Below are positions 1 to 5,848 of a stretch of DNA of 6,516 nucleotides, piece after piece (positions within the stretch are counted from its first letter, which is position 1; every line of letters starts with the position of its first letter). The notes beneath the pieces were generated by a model. It did no database searches and was not told the origin of the DNA. It saw only the letters and a program-made list of their open reading frames with translations. The stretch is from an uncultured Lachnospiraceae bacterium (GTDB taxonomy: Bacteria > Bacillota > Clostridia > Lachnospirales > Lachnospiraceae): contig CATLGN010000094.1 of the NCBI GenBank assembly GCA_949935685.1, positions 1-6,516 on the forward strand, in the 5' to 3' direction. The position numbers and the translations under genes were made by a program.

Positions 1-238
1 TTTCATAATCGTAAACTGCAATTTCTCCCGAATAATATTCTGAATAAAAATTTGTAACTGCATTGGTAATGTCCTCAATAAATAAAGCTATGACCAGTTC
101 ATCCGTAATTTCTTCCTTTGTTGTAGCATCCGCATTGAATGTTTCTATGGTCGAATTCCTATTCCCATTAAAAATATTGAACAATAGAAATGCCAGCAAA
201 ATTAACATGCAGGCAGTTATAAACCTATACTTTTTCAT
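1..238 (-). CDS. N-terminal part of an unrecognised membrane-anchored extracytoplasmic protein (runs off the left edge)
   Basis: Seventy-nine codons are visible, starting at an ATG at 238 and remaining open to the window edge. The product begins with a short basic N-terminus (MKKYR) followed by a hydrophobic stretch at about residues 6-23, which reads as a signal anchor or signal peptide. A polar Thr/Asn/Glu-rich segment follows, then a predicted amphipathic helix (about residues 44-65) ending in an aromatic patch (FYSEYY, about 63-68). This suggests a small protein anchored in the membrane and facing outward. A GGAG sits 4 nt before the ATG, a slightly short but usable ribosome binding site. 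The codons are AT-rich (AGG, ATA, TTA), unlike the adjacent efflux operon. The real length and function are unknown. I see no family signature I can name. The reading frame and start are well supported; the role is not. Confidence 0.72.
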   Translation of the reverse strand, partial: MKKYRFITACMLILLAFLLFNIFNGNRNSTIETFNADATTKEEITDELVIALFIEDITNAVTNFYSEYYSGEIAVYDYE

Positions 239-258
239 AAGGCTCCATGCTTTTTATT

Positions 259-286
259 ACTATATCTACACCACGCCTATCTGCAA
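259..286 (-). promoter_or_regulatory. Weak candidate promoter for the left-edge gene
   Basis: On the minus strand a TATAGT (-10-like, 259-264) lies 16 nt from TTGCAG (-35-like, 281-286), and the ATG at 238 follows about 20 nt further on. The -35 agrees with the consensus only in its TTG. The location is right for the left-edge gene, but the match is poor and chance occurrence in AT-rich DNA is quite possible. Confidence 0.25.
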
Positions 287-329
287 TATTCCATTAACAT
301 TTACAGTAAATAAACAGGCAAAACTCCAA

Positions 330-497
330 ACTATCACGGAAACTCATATACAAACACGAAATCTCCGAGCAGTTTCCGTGTTTGTATTATATCCCCCGTT
401 TTTCAACAGCATTTTCCGTCAAGCTAATACACTTTTCACCTAAATCCAACAATATCCTATTTTCTTTTACCTTTCCGCATTATACTATCACGGAAAC
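330..497. repeat. 14-bp direct repeat pair (ACTATCACGGAAAC)
   Basis: The 14-mer ACTATCACGGAAAC occurs exactly at 330-343 and at 484-497, with starts 154 bases apart. Its CACGGAAAC core also occurs in inverted orientation within 371-380 (AGTTTCCGTG). On the minus strand the 484-497 copy abuts a TATAAT at 479-484. Such a set could be binding sites for a regulator or parts of a repeat element; the sequence alone does not decide. Confidence 0.6.
335..387. repeat. Two overlapping inverted repeats able to form alternative hairpins
   Basis: CACGGAAACT (335-344) is the exact reverse complement of AGTTTCCGTG (371-380). ATACAAACACG (348-358) is the exact reverse complement of CGTGTTTGTAT (377-387). 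The two stems share 377-380, so both cannot form fully at once. The 11-bp stem can extend inward on the minus-strand RNA through G-U and A-U pairs. No T-run follows on either strand, so neither is a standard intrinsic terminator. Confidence 0.65.
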
Positions 498-513
498 CCC
501 CGACTTTTGCGTG

Positions 514-525
514 AAAGTATACTTT
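514..525. repeat. 12-bp perfect palindrome AAAGTATACTTT
   Basis: AAAGTATACTTT equals its own reverse complement. It is flanked by two similar octamers, ACTTTTGC at 503-510 and 521-528. It could be an operator or part of the repeat element in this intergenic stretch. There is no direct evidence for either. Confidence 0.4.
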
Positions 526-671
526 TGCCTGATAATACGATTTTTTCTCCAATCGCCATCCTATCAGCGGTATCCAAAAACACGAAAAAGCGGGGTCCAC
601 CACTCACCGTGATGAACCCCACCAAACCTTAAAAGCCTTGATTTTAAGCCATTCTTCAATACTTTTGCCTG
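519..671. repeat. 13-bp direct repeat pair (ATACTTTTGCCTG)
   Basis: ATACTTTTGCCTG is present exactly at 519-531 and 659-671, with starts 140 bases apart. In different minus-strand frames both copies can be read as a Gly-Lys-Ser-Ile tetrapeptide, which may be coincidence. Together with the 14-bp pair to the left it makes the stretch 330-671 look internally repetitive. Confidence 0.55.
585..620 (-). terminator. Terminator-like hairpin on the minus strand
   Basis: On the minus strand GGGGT + TCATCAC (620-609) pairs with GTGGTGG + ACCCC (603-592) around a 5-nt loop, giving a 12-bp stem with two G-U pairs. After a GC it is followed by five Ts (589-585). Read as plus-strand RNA, the two G-U pairs become C-A mismatches, so the stem is better suited to minus-strand transcription. 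It lies about 105 bases beyond the main operon terminator, so it would be a back-up terminator or belong to the local repeat element. Confidence 0.5.
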
Positions 672-725
672 TTAGTACCCAAATTCCTATGGCATCAATT
701 TGAAATAGCCGCCTGTACAGCAGCC

Positions 726-780
726 AAAAACGGAGCTGCCGCTCCAACAGACCATATGTCTGCTTTTGCAACAGCTCCGT
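726..780 (-). terminator. Intrinsic terminator of the marR-adaptor-RND operon
   Basis: On the minus strand ACGGAGCTG (780-772) pairs perfectly with CAGCTCCGT (738-730), followed by a T-run (730-726). Inside the outer stem a second small hairpin can form from CAGAC and GTCTG (748-762), so the structure is a two-tier stem. It begins 5 nt after the stop codon of the RND pump gene, where the operon transcript should end. Confidence 0.88.
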
Positions 781-785
781 CTCGT

Positions 786-3700
786 TTACAGCTTCTCCAG
801 TAACTTTTCATTATCCTGTCTGCGCTGTCTCCGGTTCTTTTTCTTTTCCTTCTTATCCTTGCTCCGTTTATGTATAATCATATAGAAGGTCGGCAGCAAA
901 ATCAGTGTCAGAATCGTGGAAGCCGTCAGGCCGCCTACGATTACCACCGCCATTCCCTGCGTCATCTCGCCGTTCTTTCCCACGCCCATAGCCATCGGAA
1001 TCATCGAGAGAATGGTCGTCAGTGTCGTCATCAAAATCGGCCGCAGTCTCGATTTTCCTGTCTCGATCAACGCCTCCTCGGTGCTCATCGTCTTGCGCAG
1101 CATATTGGTATAATCCACGTACAGGATACCATTGTTTACCACAATACCGATCAGCATCAGAAATCCCATCAGAGACACCATACTTACCGTACACTGTGTG
1201 ATAAGCAGCAGGAGAATGGAACCGATCAGGGAAAAGGGAATACAGAACATAACCATGCCCGAATACCGCAGGTTTTCAAACTGAATCGCCATTACAATGT
1301 ATACGAGCAAAATCGCCGTGATAATAGCGGAAATCAGGGAACTGAATTCCTCCTGCATCATCTCGTCCATCGTGTTTGTCACCTGCTGTACGCCATCCGG
1401 CAGGAAAACCTGTTCCATCTGCTGTCGGATCGTCTCCTGCGCGGTAAATTTGGCGTCCGCTTCCAGCGTTGCCGTTACGCTGGCCGTATAGCTGCCGTCC
1501 TTACGGCTGATCGTCTGGGGCGAATCGGTATAAACAATCTCCGCGATGTCAGACAGCGGAACCTGCATTCCGGCCGAATTGGTCAGCATAATGCCCGACA
1601 CGTCATTGACGGTTTCATATTCGCCTGCCGGATATTCCACCTTTACTTTGTACTTTGTGTCATCGATCATAACGTCCATGGCGTCGGACCCACTCATCAT
1701 CGAATAGACCATGCCGGATGCCATCTGCGGCGTCATGCCCGCGGCGGCGGCTTTGACCGGATCAATGATAATCTCCGCCTTGGTCGCCGCATCGGCGAAG
1801 GAAGACGTCGCACTGATCACGCCGTCCGCCTTTACCACCGCATCCGAAACGATACGGCAGGCCTCTTTCAGCTCTTCCAGATCATTGCCCTCCAGCGAAA
1901 TGTCGTAAGTATTGCCGCCCATGCCGCTCATCCCCATGGATGAGGCAGACGCTACGCTGATCTCGCAGCTCTCCTCGTAGCTTTTTACTTCCTTTGTCCA
2001 TTCATCCACTATATCCGCCGTGGAAAGTCTGCACCCGTCGGCCACATACGCATTAATGCTGCCGCTCGCATCCGACTCTGTCACGCTCGTACTGTAATCG
2101 TCAATATAAGGACTGTCCGCCACAAACTGTTCGAGTTCTTCCACTTTGGCATTTACCGTATCCAATTTCGTCCCCGGCCGGAAATTTACCGATACGGACA
2201 CCTGTCCTTCATCGGTCTGTCCCATCAGCTCCATATTCACGAAGCGGAACAGGAAAACGGAAACAATAAAGATACCCACGGCCGTCAGCGCCACCAGCAG
2301 CCTTCTGTGCAGCGCCTTCCGCAGAATGCCCGCATATTTTTCGCTGACCGCATCGAGGAAACGATTGACCCTCGTATCTTTTTTCTCTGCCGGCCTGTAC
2401 TGCGAAAAGCAAAGCGGCACAAGCGTAATCGCCGAGACGAGCGACGCAATCAGGGCAAATACAATCGTATAACCAAGCTGTCCGAACATCTGTCCCGACA
2501 TACCTTCCATCATCGACAGCGGCAGGTATACCACGATTGTCGTAATCGTGGAAGCCACAATGGATGCCATCACCGTTTTGGTCGCCTCATAAGCGGCATC
2601 CATATAACTCATGCCCTCGTCCTTTTTCCGGAAGCACATCTCAATCACGACGATGGCATTGTCCACCATCATACCGATGCCAATCACCAGCGCGCCCATC
2701 GTAATCATATTCAGGGAAAAGCCCATAAACTTCATCAGAATAAACGTCACCAGCAACGAAACCGGCATCGAGCTGCCGACGATCAGGCTGCCCTTGAAAT
2801 CTCCGAAAAAGACAAAGAGGACAAGCATCGTAATAACAATACCCACGATCAGCGTCTGCGCAATGGAAACCAGAGAATCGATAATCGTCTCGCTGCTGTC
2901 GTATACCGATGTAATCGTAATATCCGGATTTTCCGCATTCAAACGGTCGATCACCTTCGTCACTTTGGAGGAAAGCGTTACCGCGCTGGAACTCTGGATC
3001 TTGGTAATGCCGATGCTCACATTTTCAGCGCCGTTATAACGGCTGTAACTCGAAGCATCCGACACCGCATAGTGTACATTGGCAATATCCGATAAATGAA
3101 TGACATTACCCGTCGCGGTCGTGATCGGTATGGTGGCGATCTCCGCCGGCGTCTTATACTCCGTTGTGGAGCTGACGTTGAGGTTCTGTCCGCCGTAGTC
3201 CGCCGTGCCCGCAGGAATTGTGTAATTCGCCGCGGCAACCGTATTGGCCACCGTGGAAATGTCCAGCTTATACTGCCGCATCAGTTCCGGTATCAATTCC
3301 ACACTGATATAGGAATCGTCGCCGCCGGAAATCGTGAGATCAGCCACATCACTGATCTTTTCCAGCTCCGGCTGTACCGTTTCTTCCACATAGCTGAGGA
3401 CATCGACGCCCTCCTCTTTCGAGTCCACCGACAACGTCATAACCGGCTGCGCATTCATATCCATCGCAATCACGGTCGGATCATCCGCATCCTCCGGCAG
3501 GCTTCGCTTCACCCGCTCGATTGCTTTCTGCATATCGTTGAAGGCATCGTCCATGTCCGTGCCATACTCAAATGAAAACATAACCATGGACACATTTTCC
3601 TGCGACATGGAATATGTAGTGTCCAGACCGGCCAGCGTCCCCAGTTCGTCCTCGATCTCCTTACTCACGAGCCGTTCCACATCCTCCGGTCCGGCCTGCG

Positions 3701-3857
3701 GATAGGTCGTGATTACAAGCATAACCGGCATATCCATATCCGGCGTCAACTGCAGATTCATTCCCGTAATGGAACTGATGCCGAATATGATCAGGGAAAC
3801 CACGATCACCAGCGCGGCAACCGGGCGCTGCAGTACTGTTTTTGTCAACTTACTCAT
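786..3857 (-). CDS. RND-superfamily efflux transporter, HAE-1 type (AcrB/MexB-like fold), inner pump subunit
   Basis: The 1,023-residue protein has the usual length and layout of proton-driven RND pumps. TM1 is at about 12-32, followed by a large extracytoplasmic domain to about 330, TM2-TM6 at about 333-484, TM7 at about 518-540, a second large extracytoplasmic domain to about 838, and TM8-TM12 at about 839-994. It ends in a very basic cytoplasmic tail (about 997-1014). TM4 carries the family motif GxMVDNAIVVxE, with Asp399 matching AcrB Asp407 and Asn400 at the AcrB Asp408 position. TM10 carries GIVVNNGI, so Asn908 replaces AcrB Lys940; both variants are, to my knowledge, frequent in HAE-1 relatives outside the AcrB group. 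Trimerisation and export of hydrophobic or amphiphilic compounds are family knowledge; the substrate here is unknown. A GAGGTGA ribosome binding site lies 3 nt before the ATG, and the gene starts 13 nt after the adaptor gene, supporting a joint complex. No frameshift is seen. Confidence 0.95.
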   Translation of the reverse strand: MSKLTKTVLQRPVAALVIVVSLIIFGISSITGMNLQLTPDMDMPVMLVITTYPQAGPEDVERLVSKEIEDELGTLAGLDTTYSMSQENVSMVMFSFEYGTDMDDAFNDMQKAIERVKRSLPEDADDPTVIAMDMNAQPVMTLSVDSKEEGVDVLSYVEETVQPELEKISDVADLTISGGDDSYISVELIPELMRQYKLDISTVANTVAAANYTIPAGTADYGGQNLNVSSTTEYKTPAEIATIPITTATGNVIHLSDIANVHYAVSDASSYSRYNGAENVSIGITKIQSSSAVTLSSKVTKVIDRLNAENPDITITSVYDSSETIIDSLVSIAQTLIVGIVITMLVLFVFFGDFKGSLIVGSSMPVSLLVTFILMKFMGFSLNMITMGALVIGIGMMVDNAIVVIEMCFRKKDEGMSYMDAAYEATKTVMASIVASTITTIVVYLPLSMMEGMSGQMFGQLGYTIVFALIASLVSAITLVPLCFSQYRPAEKKDTRVNRFLDAVSEKYAGILRKALHRRLLVALTAVGIFIVSVFLFRFVNMELMGQTDEGQVSVSVNFRPGTKLDTVNAKVEELEQFVADSPYIDDYSTSVTESDASGSINAYVADGCRLSTADIVDEWTKEVKSYEESCEISVASASSMGMSGMGGNTYDISLEGNDLEELKEACRIVSDAVVKADGVISATSSFADAATKAEIIIDPVKAAAAGMTPQMASGMVYSMMSGSDAMDVMIDDTKYKVKVEYPAGEYETVNDVSGIMLTNSAGMQVPLSDIAEIVYTDSPQTISRKDGSYTASVTATLEADAKFTAQETIRQQMEQVFLPDGVQQVTNTMDEMMQEEFSSLISAIITAILLVYIVMAIQFENLRYSGMVMFCIPFSLIGSILLLLITQCTVSMVSLMGFLMLIGIVVNNGILYVDYTNMLRKTMSTEEALIETGKSRLRPILMTTLTTILSMIPMAMGVGKNGEMTQGMAVVIVGGLTASTILTLILLPTFYMIIHKRSKDKKEKKKNRRQRRQDNEKLLEKL

Positions 3858-3870
3858 CCGTCACCTCTCC

Positions 3871-5844
3871 TTACTGCGCCGTATTCTGTTGTGTGGCTCT
3901 CGCCTCGATATATTCGTTCAACCGCTGCGTGTCCGACAGCCCCGCCTGCGCATCGTCCGCCGCGTCATCCGTTCCAGCGCCGCTGCCATCCGCGCCGCTC
4001 TCCCCTTCCTTTACCTTTACGGAAGAACCGTCTTTTAACTGGGAAGCCCATGTGATGATCACCTGACTGTCCTTTGTGAGACCGGACTTCACCTCTACAT
4101 TCTCATTGTTTGTGATTCCCGTTTCGATCTCCGTTTTGACAGCCGTTCCGTTCTCCATACAATAGACATAAGCCTGCTGGCTCTCATAGTACACACTGTC
4201 CACCGGAATGGTCAGTACATTTTCCGCCTTCTGTGTCGCCAGCGTGATCTTTACGCTTGTTCCCGTAATCAATCGGTCCGCGCCGGAAGTCAGCCGCGCC
4301 TTGATCTTAAACAGACCGTTTGTTTCATCCGCAACGCCGGCATTTTCCGAAATCTGCGCTTCGTATTCCTCACCGTTGCGCTCTACCCGGATATTCTGTC
4401 CCACGTTCAGCTCTTTCATTACCTTTTCCGAGACGTAGAATACCACATTGACCGCGTCATCCGCCGTAATCACATAAGCCGCCGCGCCCTGCGCCGCCAT
4501 ATTATTGACGGTAATGTTCTTTTTTGTCACCACACCGGATACGGGGGATGTCACTTTCGTATAATCGAGCTGCAACTGTGCCGCTTCCACGCCTGCCTCG
4601 GCCTGTTTTACGCCCGCCTGCGCCTGTCGTACGCCCGCCTGCGCCTGCTTCACGCCCGCCTCGGCCTGTGTCACGCCTGCCTGCGCATTGATCAGTCCCG
4701 CATTGGAACCCGCGAGCTGATAATTGGCGCCTGCGATGACCACGGCTTTCGTATACAGTTCATAGTCTTCCAGCATCTTCTCGGCCAGCTTCAGCGCGTC
4801 CTCTGCGGAATACACGTTATTCTTTGCCGTTTCCTTGCTGATCGCGGCGCTGATCTGATTCAGACGCAGGGAATCCTTATTGCCGTCCAGACTGCTGCGG
4901 GAAGACCGCAGCGTCTCTTCCTGCGACTGCGCCGCGCTGATCATCACACCAAGATTGTATTCCGACTCAGCGGCGCCGTTTGTCATTTCATAAATATAAT
5001 ATTCGGCAATCGCCTGCTGCGTATTGTCTATATCATCGGGAATATGTATGCCGCCCGCGAGATTCTTCGCTTCTTCCGGGCTTGCCGCATGTTTGATCGT
5101 ATCGTATTTTGCTTTGACCTGTTTCAGCTCTTTGGCATAATCGCGCATATTATTGGCATTGTCCCGCAGATCGTCCAGATTGTCTTCCAGATCTTCATAG
5201 GCGTCCCGCGCCAGACCAAACTGCTCCGCCGCCAGCGCCTCGTTCTCCTGCGCCGCCTTCAGTGCGTATTTCGCGGAAGCGACTGCATTTTCAAGCTGCA
5301 TCTGATTGGTATCCACCTGTCCCAGAGACTGTTTGATCTGCTCCTGAGTATAGAGCAGGTTCAGCTCGTTCAGCGATACATTCGCCTGCGCACTGGCCAC
5401 GGAAGCCCCGGCGCTCTCCACCGAAGCCCCGGCGCTGGCCACAGAGGCATTGGCGCTCTCCAGGCTTGCCTGCGCCTGCGCCATCGAAATCTGCGCGCTG
5501 GCATCGTCAATTGTAAACAACAGATCGCCGGCGTTGACCCGGTCGCCTTCCTCAAAATAGGCTGCCGTCACATCACCGCCCACCTTGGCCACCACCGTGA
5601 TCTCATCCTCAGACTCCACACTGCCGATAAAATCGCCGTCCAGCTCAATGCTTTCCACCAAAGGCGAAGCGGTTTCCACCAAAATGGACGTATCCTTTTC
5701 CTCCGCCGCGCCCTCCGGCCCGCCCGGACCACCCGGGCTGCCGCAGCCTCCAAGCACAAGCCCCGAAGAAATGACTGTCACACAGGCAAACGCCAGTACC
5801 CGTGAAAAGTCCTTTCTGTTTCTGCCTTCCGTTCTCTTTTCCAT
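3871..5844 (-). CDS. Lipoprotein periplasmic-adaptor / membrane-fusion protein (HlyD/AcrA-type) of the RND pump, with an unusually long coiled-coil hairpin
   Basis: The 657-residue protein links an RND pump to the outside. A basic N-terminus, a hydrophobic stretch (about 16-31) and a lipobox LGGC with Cys34 mark it as a secreted lipoprotein, followed by a Gly/Pro-rich linker. The first lipoyl half-motif is at about 80-113 (VGGDVTAAYFEEGDRVNAGD) and the second at about 431-460 (VTSPVSGVVTKKNI). Between them lie over 300 residues of mostly helical, alanine- and glutamine-rich sequence, a much longer hairpin than in AcrA. Heptad repeats flank both lipoyl halves (124-158 and 387-421). The beta-barrel and membrane-proximal domains follow at about 462-615, then an acidic Gly/Asp/Ala-rich tail (about 615-640). 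I find no Arg-x3-Leu-x6-Ser tip motif, the signature used to dock TolC-type channels. GAGGAG lies 7 nt before the ATG, inside the end of the regulator gene. The gene ends 13 nt before the pump gene. Confidence 0.93.
   Translation of the reverse strand: MEKRTEGRNRKDFSRVLAFACVTVISSGLVLGGCGSPGGPGGPEGAAEEKDTSILVETASPLVESIELDGDFIGSVESEDEITVVAKVGGDVTAAYFEEGDRVNAGDLLFTIDDASAQISMAQAQASLESANASVASAGASVESAGASVASAQANVSLNELNLLYTQEQIKQSLGQVDTNQMQLENAVASAKYALKAAQENEALAAEQFGLARDAYEDLEDNLDDLRDNANNMRDYAKELKQVKAKYDTIKHAASPEEAKNLAGGIHIPDDIDNTQQAIAEYYIYEMTNGAAESEYNLGVMISAAQSQEETLRSSRSSLDGNKDSLRLNQISAAISKETAKNNVYSAEDALKLAEKMLEDYELYTKAVVIAGANYQLAGSNAGLINAQAGVTQAEAGVKQAQAGVRQAQAGVKQAEAGVEAAQLQLDYTKVTSPVSGVVTKKNITVNNMAAQGAAAYVITADDAVNVVFYVSEKVMKELNVGQNIRVERNGEEYEAQISENAGVADETNGLFKIKARLTSGADRLITGTSVKITLATQKAENVLTIPVDSVYYESQQAYVYCMENGTAVKTEIETGITNNENVEVKSGLTKDSQVIITWASQLKDGSSVKVKEGESGADGSGAGTDDAADDAQAGLSDTQRLNEYIEARATQQNTAQ
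4582..4686 (-). repeat. 21-bp tandem repeats coding five heptads in the adaptor's descending coiled-coil arm
   Basis: Residues 387-421 read as five successive heptads of the form A(Q/E)AGVxQ (AQAGVTQ, AEAGVKQ, AQAGVRQ, AQAGVKQ, AEAGVEA). The DNA repeats with a 21-bp period and few changes, which suggests recent duplication rather than only protein-level constraint. The block ends 10 residues before the second lipoyl half-motif. Confidence 0.85.
5371..5475 (-). repeat. 21-bp tandem repeats coding five heptads in the adaptor's ascending coiled-coil arm
   Basis: Residues 124-158 read as five heptads of the form AxASVxS (AQASLES, ANASVAS, AGASVES, AGASVAS, AQANVSL), starting about 10 residues after the first lipoyl half-motif. 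The length and phase match the repeat block in the opposite arm. In an antiparallel hairpin the two blocks would lie side by side at the base. Confidence 0.82.
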
Positions 5845-5848
5845 ATGC

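Larger units (their letters stand above)
239..725. other. AT-rich intergenic stretch with repeats and hairpins, no convincing intact gene
   Basis: Nearly 490 bases lie between the operon terminator and the left-edge gene. They hold two direct-repeat pairs (330-343 with 484-497, and 519-531 with 659-671), nested inverted repeats at 335-387, a 12-bp palindrome at 514-525, a terminator-like hairpin at 585-620 and a smaller 7-bp-stem hairpin at 628-648. Several minus-strand frames stay open for 44 to about 65 codons. None has an ATG with a good ribosome binding site, and they overlap each other and the hairpins. No tRNA- or rRNA-like sequence is apparent. A dispersed noncoding repeat or a decayed element fits best, but this is inference. 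Confidence 0.6.

Noticed and set aside
206..220. Lipobox-like ITAC (Cys10) in the left-edge protein
   Set aside because: Only a few residues precede it and the hydrophobic core lies mostly after the cysteine, so it is not a workable lipoprotein signal.
63..443. 126-codon plus-strand open frame at the left edge
   Set aside because: It runs across the start of the better-supported minus-strand gene and the hairpin region, and lacks a ribosome binding site and any coherent protein features.
386..484. Two TATAAT boxes (386-391 and 479-484) on the minus strand as promoters
   Set aside because: Neither has a -35 box at suitable spacing (the position 17 nt upstream of the 479-484 box reads AAAGTC) or an extended -10 TG, so I did not list them as promoters.
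1683..1942. Met-rich segments of the pump (about residues 640-647 and 707-730) as a sign of Cu/Ag export
   Set aside because: The CusA-type methionine arrangement cannot be established from this, the operon has no metal-binding partner, and Met/Gly-rich loops at this place are seen in ordinary HAE-1 relatives.
870..1943. 357-codon plus-strand open frame opposite the RND gene
   Set aside because: It is antisense to a well-supported RND gene, is rich in His/Arg/Asn as expected from reverse-complement reading, has no ribosome binding site or domain, and is best explained as a shadow frame.
2307..3095. 262-codon plus-strand open frame opposite the RND gene
   Set aside because: Same shadow-frame character, His/Arg/Asn-rich with no recognisable fold, and it lies wholly inside conserved pump coding sequence.
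3858..3870. A separate promoter or regulatory site between the adaptor and pump genes
   Set aside because: The gap is only 13 nt and is filled by the pump's ribosome binding site.
4582..4686. Possible CRISPR-like short regular repeats
   Set aside because: The 21-bp units are head-to-tail without spacers and encode in-frame heptads of the adaptor protein.
5044..5805. 253-codon plus-strand open frame opposite the adaptor gene
   Set aside because: It reads the reverse complement of the adaptor's coiled coil and heptad repeats; its repeated GHRGIGAL-like pieces are products of the 21-bp repeats on the other strand.
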